Below, piece by piece: positions 1-5,659 of a stretch of DNA of 12,644 nt. The notes under the pieces were generated by a model. It had not been told where the DNA came from and made no database searches. It worked only from the letters and a program-made list of their open reading frames with translations. The stretch lies in assembly GCA_944363895.1 (NCBI GenBank), contig CALVVP010000062.1, forward strand, positions 1 through 12,644, read 5' to 3'. This DNA is from an uncultured Bacilli bacterium (GTDB lineage Bacteria; Bacillota_I; Bacilli_A; RF39; UBA660). Every line of letters begins with the position of its first letter. Position 1 is the first letter of the stretch. Both the position numbers and the translations under genes were made by a program.

Positions 1-6
1 CAATTT

Positions 7-83
7 GGTCTCATGGTGCAGCTGGTTAACACGTCTGCCTGTCACGCAGAAGATCGCGGGTTCGAGTCCCGTTGAGACCGCCA
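7..83 (+). tRNA. tRNA-Asp (anticodon GTC), CCA encoded
   Basis: The sequence folds as a complete cloverleaf. The acceptor arm 7-13 pairs with 73-79, the discriminator is G80, and CCA is encoded at 81-83. The anticodon loop CTGTCAC carries GTC at 41-43, which reads Asp codons GAC/GAT. The T loop is the canonical TTCGAGT. It is the first visible gene of a four-tRNA cluster; its promoter lies outside the window. Only 3 bases separate it from the next tRNA, so the two are co-transcribed. Confidence 0.97.
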
Positions 84-86
84 TAT

Positions 87-162
87 GGCTTCATAGCTCA
101 GTCGGTAGAGCAAGGGACTGAAAATCCCTGTGTCGCTGGTTCGATTCCCGCTGGAGCCACCA
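87..162 (+). tRNA. tRNA-Phe (anticodon GAA), CCA encoded
   Basis: The acceptor arm 87-93 pairs with 152-158 (one G-T wobble), the discriminator is A159 and CCA is encoded at 160-162. The anticodon loop CTGAAAA holds GAA at 120-122, which reads TTC/TTT. D and T arms are intact, with a normal TTCGATT T loop. It lies 3 bases after tRNA-Asp. The 41 bases that follow, up to tRNA-Arg, are AT-rich spacer with no hairpin I can support. Confidence 0.97.
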
Positions 163-203
163 TTTTGTTTATAACTTAGTTTTATATAAATTGGTTACGT
201 ACT

Positions 204-280
204 GCGCTCGTAGCTCAGTTGGATAGAGTGTTTGGCTACGAACCAAAAGGTCAGGGGTTCGAATCCCTTCGAGCGCACCA
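204..280 (+). tRNA. tRNA-Arg (anticodon ACG), CCA encoded
   Basis: The acceptor arm 204-210 pairs perfectly with 270-276. The discriminator is A277 and CCA is encoded at 278-280. The loop CTACGAA carries anticodon ACG at 238-240. A34 in this tRNA is normally deaminated to inosine by TadA, so it would read CGT, CGC and CGA. The T loop is canonical TTCGAAT. It is the third gene of the cluster. Confidence 0.97.
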
Positions 281-286
281 TATTAT

Positions 287-360
287 CGGGAAATGGCTCA
301 ACTTGGTAGAGCACCTGGTTTGGGACCAGGGGGTTGCATGTTAAAATCCTGTTTTCCCGA
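287..360 (+). tRNA. tRNA-Pro (anticodon TGG), T arm damaged, no encoded CCA
   Basis: The acceptor arm 287-293 pairs perfectly with 353-359. The D arm is normal and the anticodon stem is 5 bp with loop TTTGGGA, anticodon TGG at 321-323, so the identity is Pro. Two departures stand out in the T arm. T339 faces C349, a mismatch where G-C is expected. The T loop reads TTAAAAT, so the nearly invariant C56 is A343. C56 normally pairs with G19 of the D loop. The gene ends at discriminator A360 followed by GTA, so CCA would have to be added by the enzyme encoded at 5660-6763. The other three tRNAs here encode CCA. It could be a functional but divergent tRNA, a decaying copy, or contain sequence errors. 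Confidence 0.85.
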
Positions 361-375
361 GTATTTTATTAATGA

Positions 376-399
376 ATTCTTATAAAATAAGAGTTTTTT
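376..399 (+). terminator. Intrinsic terminator of the tRNA cluster
   Basis: An 8-bp stem pairs 376-383 with 387-394 (one T-G wobble), with an AAA loop, and runs directly into a T tract at 394-399. It begins 15 bases after the last tRNA and would end the tRNA transcript before the serine hydrolase gene. The stem is AT-rich and so fairly weak. Confidence 0.6.
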
Positions 400-428
400 A
401 ATTTCTATTAAAAAAATTATCTTAATCA

Positions 429-434
429 TATAAT
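429..434 (+). promoter_or_regulatory. Possible -10 box for the serine hydrolase gene
   Basis: A perfect TATAAT lies 30 bases before the start codon at 465, downstream of the tRNA terminator. No convincing -35 hexamer is found 16-18 bases upstream, and AT-rich DNA makes chance TATAAT likely. The placement makes sense because the gene otherwise has no promoter. Confidence 0.3.
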
Positions 435-464
435 TTTAAAGTACAAAGAAAACGAGGTGTTAAA

Positions 465-1586
465 ATGAATGAACAAATAAAAAAAATAATGCAAGAATTA
501 ATCGATGCTGATGCTACACCTGGTATTAATTATGCCATATTAAATAAACAACAATATTTAGGTTCCTTAGGACTAAAAGCCCAATATAGGTTAGCTAATG
601 AAGTTTTAAAGGAAGAAAATAATCTCAATACCATTTATGATTTAGCTTCATTAACAAAAGTAATTTGTACTTTAACGATAATTTTTCGATTATATGAAAA
701 AGGCCTTTTAAACTTAACAGATAAAGTAAAAACTTATTTACCTGATTTTAATTATGACGATATAACGATATATGATTTATTAACGCATACTTCAGGATTA
801 CCTGCTGATTTAAATTCAAAAGAAATTATTGCAAAAGAAGAAATTGTGCAAAAAATATATTCATTAAAAAAAGTTAAAAAAGGTCAATTTCTATATTCCG
901 ATATCGGTTATATATTTTTAGGCTTAATAATCGAAAAAGTATGCATTAAAACACTTGATAAAGTCTTTGCCGAAGAAGTTACTATTCCCCTAGAAATGCA
1001 AAATACTGGATTTAATCCTAAAACCAAAAATATAGTTGCTCCTACCGAAATAACTAAAGAAAGAGGTGTAATAAGAGGAATTGTTCACGATGAGAAAGCT
1101 TGTTCTATGAAAGGAATAGCTGGTCATGCTGGTGTTTTTTCTGATATCCATGATGTAGTTAATTTTGTTTCAATGATTTTAAATAAGGGAATATTTAAAG
1201 GCAAAAAATATTTAGACAAATCAACAATCGAACGATGGTTTTCGCCATTAATTGAAATAGATGGATACTATCGCTCATTTTGTTGGTATGTTGGGAACAA
1301 TCCTAATATAATCGAAGAGGAAACAACAGATATAATTTCTTTCAATGGTTTTACTGGACCTAGTATATCGATCGATAGAAAAAATAATATAGGTATTATT
1401 ATGTTGACCAATAGAGTTCATCCAACACGAGATAATCGTTTAAATATTGTAATGAGAAAAGATATTAGTAAAAAAGTGTATCATCTTTTAAAAAATGAAA
1501 TAACTATTGATGATATAAAAAAAGAGCCACAAATTACTAAAAGTGATTCTGATAATCCAAAGACTTTATCTTTAAAATATAATTGA
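465..1586 (+). CDS. Serine hydrolase, beta-lactamase/PBP-like (class C-type fold)
   Basis: A 373-residue protein of the beta-lactamase-related serine hydrolase family (esterases, D-amino-acid peptidases, class C-like enzymes). The motifs are in order: SLTK at residues 62-65, where Ser is the acyl-enzyme nucleophile and Lys the general base; YSD at 144-146, the Tyr motif that is often Y-x-N in true beta-lactamases; and a GHAG block at 220-223 near where the third KTG-like motif is expected. 'LLTHTSGLP' at 106-113 is typical of the family. No signal peptide or membrane segment is visible, so it is probably cytosolic and unlikely to be a classical secreted beta-lactamase. The start has a good Shine-Dalgarno, GAGGTG at 454-459. 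Its stop codon lies inside the -35 box of the hisS promoter, and no terminator separates it from the hisS leader. The substrate cannot be told from sequence. Confidence 0.88.
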   Translation: MNEQIKKIMQELIDADATPGINYAILNKQQYLGSLGLKAQYRLANEVLKEENNLNTIYDLASLTKVICTLTIIFRLYEKGLLNLTDKVKTYLPDFNYDDITIYDLLTHTSGLPADLNSKEIIAKEEIVQKIYSLKKVKKGQFLYSDIGYIFLGLIIEKVCIKTLDKVFAEEVTIPLEMQNTGFNPKTKNIVAPTEITKERGVIRGIVHDEKACSMKGIAGHAGVFSDIHDVVNFVSMILNKGIFKGKKYLDKSTIERWFSPLIEIDGYYRSFCWYVGNNPNIIEEETTDIISFNGFTGPSISIDRKNNIGIIMLTNRVHPTRDNRLNIVMRKDISKKVYHLLKNEITIDDIKKEPQITKSDSDNPKTLSLKYN

Positions 1587-1611
1587 CACATTTATTCTTT
1601 AATGATATAAT
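1583..1611 (+). promoter_or_regulatory. Consensus sigma-A promoter of hisS
   Basis: TTGACA at 1583-1588 and TATAAT at 1606-1611 are separated by exactly 17 bp, a perfect match to the vegetative consensus. The -35 box includes the TGA stop of the preceding gene (1584-1586). The predicted start is near 1618, giving a leader of about 90 nt before hisS. Confidence 0.88.
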
Positions 1612-1648
1612 CAAGGCATTAAGTCGCACTTGTTTATACATTAAAGAT

Positions 1649-1697
1649 ACTATACTTGTTGCTTGTAAAAACTATATAGACAACTGTATAGTTTTTT
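1649..1697 (+). promoter_or_regulatory. Putative transcription attenuator in the hisS leader
   Basis: A 10-bp perfect stem pairs 1667-1676 with 1687-1696 around a 10-nt loop, and its 3' arm is a T tract ending at 1697. This has terminator form and sits directly against the hisS Shine-Dalgarno (AGGAGGG at 1698-1704). An alternative pairing of 1649-1655 (ACTATAC) with 1686-1692 (GTATAGT), extended by 1658-1661 with 1681-1684, would take the 3' arm and exclude the terminator stem. That is the usual layout of an attenuator. The T-box core sequence found before dut-tyrS is absent here. The heptamer ACTTGTT occurs twice in the leader (1628-1634, 1654-1660). The signal sensed is unknown. Confidence 0.55.
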
Positions 1698-1708
1698 AGG
1701 AGGGAACT

Positions 1709-3007
1709 ATGAAAAGAAAAATTGAATTAAAAAATGTTAAAGGAACTTATGATTACTTACCAGAACAACAAAAAATCAGAAATTATATTAATGATACATT
1801 AAAAGAGGTATTTGAAGAGTATGGCTATCAACCTTTAGAAACACCAATTTTGTGTTATTATGACCTATTAGCTGGTAAATATGATGAAAATAATGATATT
1901 TTAAAAGAAATTTATCAATTAACTGATCAAGGTAATCGAAATTTAGGTTTAAGATATGATTTAACGGTTCCTTTTGCTAAGTGTATTGCGATAACTAAAG
2001 ATTTAAGATTACCGTTTAAAAGATATGAAATTGGTCGTGTTTTTCGAAATGGACCTGTAAAAACGGGAAGAGACCGTGAATTTATTCAATGTGATGTTGA
2101 TGTAGTTGGAATATCTGGACAAATGATCGAAGCGGAAATAATATCTTTATTTATTGTCGGTTGTGAAAAATTAGATATCGATGTTTTAATTAAATATAAT
2201 AGTCGTAATTTAATGTCGGGTCTTATTAAAGAACAAAATATCGCTGATGAATTAGTTTCTAGTGTTATTACTATTATTGATAAATTAGAAAAAATAAGTG
2301 AAACTGAAATAATTGAAGAATTTAATAAAATTGGTATTTCTCAAGAAATAACCTTAAATTTATTAAATATATTTAAATTAAATATTGAAGAGTTAAGCAA
2401 ATTATATGAAAATACTAATAATGAATCAATTAAAAAAGGATTAACCGAAATCAAAGAATTAGAAGCTTATATTATTAAGTTAGGTATTCAAGATAAGACT
2501 AAATTTGTTGCTACTTTAGCGCGCGGTCAAGATTATTATACAGGAAATGTTTTTGAAGCTTATTGTCAAGAATTGACTAGCAGTATTGGTGGCGGTGGTC
2601 GATATGATAATATGATTACGGATTTTATCAATGATGGTAATCAATATCCTGCTGTCGGAATCAGTTTCGGTTTATCATCACTTTATGAAATCTTAAGAAA
2701 AAGAGAACAGTTTAAAAATAAATCGTTAATTGATATTTATATTATTCCTTTAAATACTAAAAAAGAAAGTTTGATTTTAGCTAATAATTTAAGAAAATTG
2801 AACTATAAAGTTGATTTAGAAATGAACGATAAAAAATTAAAGAAAAGTTTTGAATTTGCTAACCGGGAAAACATTCCTTATGTGATTGTTTTAGGTGAAA
2901 ATGAAGTTAATAACAATTATTTTAATTTAAAAAATATGTCAACTGGTCAAGAAGATAAAATTGCTTTAGATGATTTAGAAATGATAAAAAAAATTATAGT
3001 GAAATAA
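1709..3007 (+). CDS. hisS: Histidyl-tRNA synthetase
   Basis: A 432-residue class II synthetase that charges tRNA-His with histidine in the cytosol. The catalytic core shows LRYDLTVP at 81-88, motif 2 RYEIGRVFR at 105-113, and the HisRS signature LARGQDYYTGNVFEAY at 270-285. The Arg at 272 corresponds to the catalytic Arg of the family. SIGGGGRYD is at 292-300 and motif 3 PAVGISFGL at 314-322. In motif 3 the usual ER pair after GL is SS, and motif 2 is followed by REFIQCDVDVVG. This is a divergent HisRS subtype, different from the E. coli-like form. An anticodon-binding domain follows from about 340 to the end. The start has a strong SD, AGGAGGG, 4 nt before ATG. Expression appears to be under the attenuator just upstream. 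Confidence 0.96.
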   Translation: MKRKIELKNVKGTYDYLPEQQKIRNYINDTLKEVFEEYGYQPLETPILCYYDLLAGKYDENNDILKEIYQLTDQGNRNLGLRYDLTVPFAKCIAITKDLRLPFKRYEIGRVFRNGPVKTGRDREFIQCDVDVVGISGQMIEAEIISLFIVGCEKLDIDVLIKYNSRNLMSGLIKEQNIADELVSSVITIIDKLEKISETEIIEEFNKIGISQEITLNLLNIFKLNIEELSKLYENTNNESIKKGLTEIKELEAYIIKLGIQDKTKFVATLARGQDYYTGNVFEAYCQELTSSIGGGGRYDNMITDFINDGNQYPAVGISFGLSSLYEILRKREQFKNKSLIDIYIIPLNTKKESLILANNLRKLNYKVDLEMNDKKLKKSFEFANRENIPYVIVLGENEVNNNYFNLKNMSTGQEDKIALDDLEMIKKIIVK

Positions 3008-3022
3008 ATACTATAATTTTTT
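2988..3022. terminator. Bidirectional terminator shared by hisS and the convergent gene
   Basis: A perfect 13-bp stem pairs 2988-3000 with 3010-3022 around the 9-nt loop 3001-3009. A-rich on the left and T-rich on the right, it presents a T tract at the 3' end on either strand. The stop codon of hisS lies in the loop, and the stop of the minus-strand gene (3011-3013) lies in the right arm. Both genes therefore encode part of the hairpin. Confidence 0.85.
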
Positions 3023-3316
3023 CTTGGGGAATTTTATAACATTGTCATATTGTTTTGGTTCACATAATTTTTCGACAATTTGTTGATATTCGGCATTTTC
3101 TAAACGTCTAAAAATTGTCGCTTCATAATAACTGTAGCTTTCTAATTGTTTCAAGACAATTTGGTATTGATAGTAAATTATTTCTGAATCGATTCCTAAA
3201 AACCTAGTAATTTCATCGACTAATTTTAAACTTTTAGCATAATCTTCATTAACGAGAATTTGTTGATAAATGGCAATATCTTTTTGTAAGACATCTATTG
3301 GTATTATTTTGTCCAT
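3011..3316 (-). CDS. Small protein of unknown function
   Basis: A 101-residue protein that I do not recognise. It looks wholly alpha-helical and soluble, rich in Tyr, Gln and Ile (YYQYQIV, ESYSYYEATIFRR), with a basic tail ending VIKFPKKKL. No signal peptide, transmembrane segment or Cys/His metal site is seen. I chose the start at 3316 (MDKIIPI) because AAGGAG lies just upstream with good spacing. An ATG 27 bases further upstream has no SD and overlaps the likely -10 region. It is the only minus-strand gene in the window, placed tail-to-tail with hisS (3-base gap) and head-to-head with the SpoVIF-like gene (86 bases). The divergent layout next to sporulation genes hints at, but does not show, a role in sporulation. 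Confidence 0.75.
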   Translation of the reverse strand: MDKIIPIDVLQKDIAIYQQILVNEDYAKSLKLVDEITRFLGIDSEIIYYQYQIVLKQLESYSYYEATIFRRLENAEYQQIVEKLCEPKQYDNVIKFPKKKL

Positions 3317-3333
3317 AAGCGCTCCTTTTTTAT

Positions 3334-3342
3334 ATTGTATCA
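3334..3342 (-). promoter_or_regulatory. Possible extended -10 promoter of the minus-strand gene
   Basis: Read on the minus strand, TGATACAAT (3342 down to 3334) is an extended -10 (TG-n-TACAAT). No clear -35 is visible. The predicted start near 3327 leaves a leader of only about 11 nt, with the SD close to the 5' end. Confidence 0.35.
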
Positions 3343-3359
3343 TATTTATTTAAATAATA

Positions 3360-3386
3360 ACCTTTTTTTTGAATATTCATATAATA
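3360..3386 (+). promoter_or_regulatory. Possible promoter of the SpoVIF-like gene (sigma-K-like -10)
   Basis: CATATAATA at 3378-3386 fits the sigma-K -10 form CATAnnnTA, and an AC dinucleotide stands 16 bases upstream at 3360-3361. The same bases include TATAAT (3380-3385), so a sigma-A reading is also possible. In B. subtilis spoVIF is a late mother-cell gene, which favours sigma-K. Against this, the start site would fall within the SD (3391-3396). Confidence 0.28.
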
Positions 3387-3402
3387 TTTTGAGGTTGATA
3401 AT

Positions 3403-3648
3403 ATGTTAAATTTTTCAGATAATTTTTTTAAAAAAATCGAAAAGAAAACTAATGTCGGGAAAGATACTATTTTAGGATTAGCTAAAAAATTACAAGAAGG
3501 AAATTTAAAAGATGAAAATACTTTAAGAGAGGTAATTCAAGAATTAAGCAAAATGACCGGAAAAGATATTTCTAAAGAAAAAGAAAATAAAATAATTAAT
3601 GCCGTTAAAAACGATAATGTTCCAAAAGATATCGATAAAATGTTTTAA
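3403..3648 (+). CDS. spoVIF: SpoVIF-like stage VI sporulation protein F
   Basis: An 81-residue protein resembling SpoVIF (YjcC) of Bacillus. The B. subtilis protein is needed late in spore formation for proper coat assembly in the mother cell. The likeness is along the whole length: an N-terminal FFKKIEKKTNVGKD block (residues 8-21), LAKKLQEGNLKDENTLREVI (26-45), and KEKENKIINAVKN (57-69). The protein is charged, helical and without membrane segments, and its length is close to the family's roughly 85-90 residues. The SD GAGGTTG at 3391-3397 supports the start. It lies 68 bases before spoIVA, another mother-cell coat gene, which supports the assignment. The match is from memory of the family, not a search. 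Confidence 0.78.
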   Translation: MLNFSDNFFKKIEKKTNVGKDTILGLAKKLQEGNLKDENTLREVIQELSKMTGKDISKEKENKIINAVKNDNVPKDIDKMF

Positions 3649-3659
3649 AATTAATAATG

Positions 3660-3687
3660 GTATAAAGTTAAATTAATTACATATATT
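3660..3687 (+). promoter_or_regulatory. Possible sigma-E-like promoter of spoIVA
   Basis: CATATATT at 3680-3687 differs at one position from the sigma-E -10 consensus CATACAnT, and GTATAAA at 3660-3666 is a poor -35 at a spacing of 13. spoIVA of B. subtilis is sigma-E dependent. No terminator lies between the SpoVIF-like gene and spoIVA, so read-through is also possible. Weak evidence in AT-rich DNA. Confidence 0.25.
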
Positions 3688-3716
3688 TTACTAACGATAT
3701 GGAAAGTAGGGAATAT

Positions 3717-5192
3717 ATGGAAAAAATAGATATTATAAAAAGTATTACCAATAGAACGGGAGGAGAAATTTATCTAGGGGTAGTAGGAGCAGTTAGAACC
3801 GGTAAATCAACTTTTATTAAAAAGGTAATTGAAAATTTAGTTGTTCCTAATATCGAGGATGAATACGAACGAAAAAGATGTTTAGATGAAATTCCTCAAT
3901 CAGCGCAAGGTAAAACTATTATGACAACGGAACCTAAATTTGTTCCAAGCAATGCAGCTAAAATTAAAATTGAAGATTTTAGTGCTAATGTTAAATTAAT
4001 TGATTGTGTGGGATATGTTATCCCTGAAGCTAAAGGCTACGAAGATGAAAATGGTCCTAGAAAGGTAAGAACTCCTTGGTATGATGAAGAAATACCTTTT
4101 ATTGAAGCAGCCGAAATAGGAACCGAAAAAGTAATTAAAGATCATTCAAGTATCGGTATTGTCGTAACGACTGATGGTTCAATCGGAGAAATAAGTCGAA
4201 ATAGCTATGTCGAAGCTGAACAAAGGGTAGTTAGTGAATTAAAAGAAATTGGGAAACCATTTATTGTTATTTTAAATTCAGTTCATCCAATGTTACCAGA
4301 AACGGAAAATTTAGCCGATAGTTTAAGAGAAGATTATGGTGTGCCTGTTTTACCAATTAGTGTCGAAAATATGACAGAAAGAGATATTTATAACATTTTA
4401 AAAGAAGCATTATATGAATTCCCAGTAGTCGAAGTTAAAGTAGAAATGCCAGAATGGATTGCTTGTTTAAATCATGATCATTGGCTAAAACAAATATATA
4501 TGGATAAAATCAAAGAAAGTGTTATTGAAGTCGAAAAAATAAGAGATATTGAACATATAACTAGCCATTTTAATGATTGTGAATATATTAGTAAAGCCTA
4601 TTTATCGAATGTTGACACATCAACTGGCGAAATAACAGTCACTTTACAATCTCCTAACACTTTATATAATCAAGTTTTAAAAGATATCATTGGTGTTGAT
4701 ATTACTAATAAAACAGATTTATTAATGTTATTTCAAGATTACAACGAAGCAAAACAAGAATATGATCAGATTAAAACGGCTTTAAAAATGGTCAAAACCA
4801 CAGGATATGGAGTAGCTAGTCCAACTTTAAACGATATGAAATTAGAAACACCTGAAATAATTAAACAAGGAAGTCGTTATGGAATAAAATTAAAAGCTGT
4901 TGCTCCGTCAATTCATATGTTTAGAGTTGACGTTGAATCGACATTTGAACCAATTATCGGTAGTGAAATTCAAAGTAAAGAATTAATTAATTATTTAATG
5001 AAAGACTACGATATAAACCCAGCTAATATTTGGAAAAGCGAAATATTTGGTCGTAGTTTAGATATTATCGTTAAAGAAGGTATTCAAGCTAAATTATCTT
5101 TAACTCCTGAAAACGCTCGTTATAAATTACAACAAACATTAACTAAATTAGTTAATAAAGGCTCTGGTAATTTATTTACAATTGTCTTATAA
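3717..5192 (+). CDS. spoIVA: Stage IV sporulation protein A, spore coat morphogenetic ATPase
   Basis: A 491-residue protein closely matching SpoIVA, the mother-cell ATPase that polymerises on the forespore surface to form the coat basement layer and supports cortex formation. The N-terminal P-loop domain has Walker A GAVRTGKS at residues 24-31, the paired threonines T70-T71 in IMTTEPKFVP (the sensor threonines of the family), and a Walker B-like VKLIDCVGY at 92-100. The C-terminal domain keeps SRYGIKLKAVAPSIHM, IFGRSLDIIV and the hydrophobic end LFTIVL. In B. subtilis the C terminus works with SpoVM. I chose ATG 3717: it has an SD-like AGTAGGGA and gives MEKIDI, matching MEKVDI in B. subtilis at almost the same length (492). 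An in-frame ATG at 3699 has no SD. The gene is followed by hup, as in B. subtilis. Confidence 0.97.
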   Translation: MEKIDIIKSITNRTGGEIYLGVVGAVRTGKSTFIKKVIENLVVPNIEDEYERKRCLDEIPQSAQGKTIMTTEPKFVPSNAAKIKIEDFSANVKLIDCVGYVIPEAKGYEDENGPRKVRTPWYDEEIPFIEAAEIGTEKVIKDHSSIGIVVTTDGSIGEISRNSYVEAEQRVVSELKEIGKPFIVILNSVHPMLPETENLADSLREDYGVPVLPISVENMTERDIYNILKEALYEFPVVEVKVEMPEWIACLNHDHWLKQIYMDKIKESVIEVEKIRDIEHITSHFNDCEYISKAYLSNVDTSTGEITVTLQSPNTLYNQVLKDIIGVDITNKTDLLMLFQDYNEAKQEYDQIKTALKMVKTTGYGVASPTLNDMKLETPEIIKQGSRYGIKLKAVAPSIHMFRVDVESTFEPIIGSEIQSKELINYLMKDYDINPANIWKSEIFGRSLDIIVKEGIQAKLSLTPENARYKLQQTLTKLVNKGSGNLFTIVL

Positions 5193-5218
5193 ATCATACA
5201 AATTAAGTATGATTTTTT
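5191..5218 (+). terminator. Intrinsic terminator after spoIVA
   Basis: A perfect 9-bp stem pairs 5191-5199 with 5207-5215 around a 7-nt loop, followed by T through 5218. It starts inside the spoIVA stop codon and isolates spoIVA from hup. Confidence 0.82.
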
Positions 5219-5268
5219 CTATTGAAATAATAAAATTATAAAAAAATAATAAAATTGCATTAAAAATA

Positions 5269-5297
5269 TTGCATTTAATTGAAAAACATGGTATTCT
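5269..5297 (+). promoter_or_regulatory. Sigma-A-type promoter of hup
   Basis: TTGCAT at 5269-5274 and TATTCT at 5292-5297 are separated by 17 bp, with A/T-rich sequence upstream (5221-5268) that could act as an UP element. The octamer ATTGCATT is present twice, at 5254-5261 and 5268-5275, 14 bases apart, the second overlapping the -35 box. Predicted start is near 5304. Confidence 0.55.
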
Positions 5298-5303
5298 TTA
5301 AAT

Positions 5304-5321
5304 GTAAGCAAGATAGCTTAT
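5304..5321 (+). promoter_or_regulatory. 5'-end hairpin in the hup leader
   Basis: TAAGC (5305-5309) pairs with GCTTA (5316-5320) around a 6-nt loop, with a G-T closing pair outside. This would lie at the very 5' end of the predicted hup mRNA, a position where hairpins commonly stabilise transcripts in Firmicutes. A stability role is inferred. Confidence 0.3.
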
Positions 5322-5345
5322 GTAAAAACAATAGGAGGTATACAA

Positions 5346-5618
5346 ATGTCAAAACAAGATTTAGTTAATTACATAGCAGAGGAAACAGGATTAACAAAAG
5401 CTGATGCCACTCGTGCATTAGATGCAATTATGAAAGGAATTACGGAAGGATTAAAAAAAGAAGGTAAAGTTACTTTAACAGGTTTTGCTACATTTACAGC
5501 TAAACAAAAACCTGCTAAAACTGGTAGAAATCCAAAAACTGGTGAAACAGTTAAAATTCCTGCAAGAGTTGCTGCTACAATTAAAGCTGGTTCTAAATTA
5601 AAAGATGCTTTAAATTAA
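5346..5618 (+). CDS. hup: HU family DNA-binding protein
   Basis: A 90-residue histone-like protein of exactly the usual HU length. HU forms a dimer that bends and compacts nucleoid DNA without strong sequence preference. The N-terminal helices begin SKQDLVNYIAEETGLTK. GFATFTAKQKPAKTGRNP (residues 48-65) is the family signature, with the DNA-gripping beta arm RNPKTGETVKIPAR, and the end KAGSKLKDALN is typical. The SD AGGAGGT (5333-5339) is near perfect, consistent with high expression. The gene has its own promoter and is flanked by terminators on both sides. It equals hbs of B. subtilis, which likewise follows spoIVA. Confidence 0.97.
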   Translation: MSKQDLVNYIAEETGLTKADATRALDAIMKGITEGLKKEGKVTLTGFATFTAKQKPAKTGRNPKTGETVKIPARVAATIKAGSKLKDALN

Positions 5619-5640
5619 GAGGTTATTTCAACCTTTTTTT
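5617..5640 (+). terminator. Intrinsic terminator after hup
   Basis: An 8-bp stem pairs 5617-5624 with 5630-5637 (one G-T), with loop ATTTC and a T tract 5634-5640. It overlaps the hup stop codon and ends 6 bases before the SD of cca. No separate promoter for cca is visible, so cca may depend on read-through of this terminator. Confidence 0.8.
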
Positions 5641-5659
5641 CTTATCGAGGTGACCTTTA

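Noticed and set aside
1630..1644. Four-codon leader peptide TTG-TTT-ATA-CAT-TAA with a His codon in the hisS leader
   Set aside because: It has no SD, a TTG start and only one His codon. Too little for a His-codon attenuator, though the leader itself remains of interest.
3317..3343. Upstream start of the minus-strand gene at 3343
   Set aside because: It overlaps the extended -10 box and has no SD, whereas AAGGAG precedes the ATG at 3316.
3699..3716. Upstream ATG of spoIVA at 3699
   Set aside because: It has no SD. The ATG at 3717 has one and matches the B. subtilis start and length.
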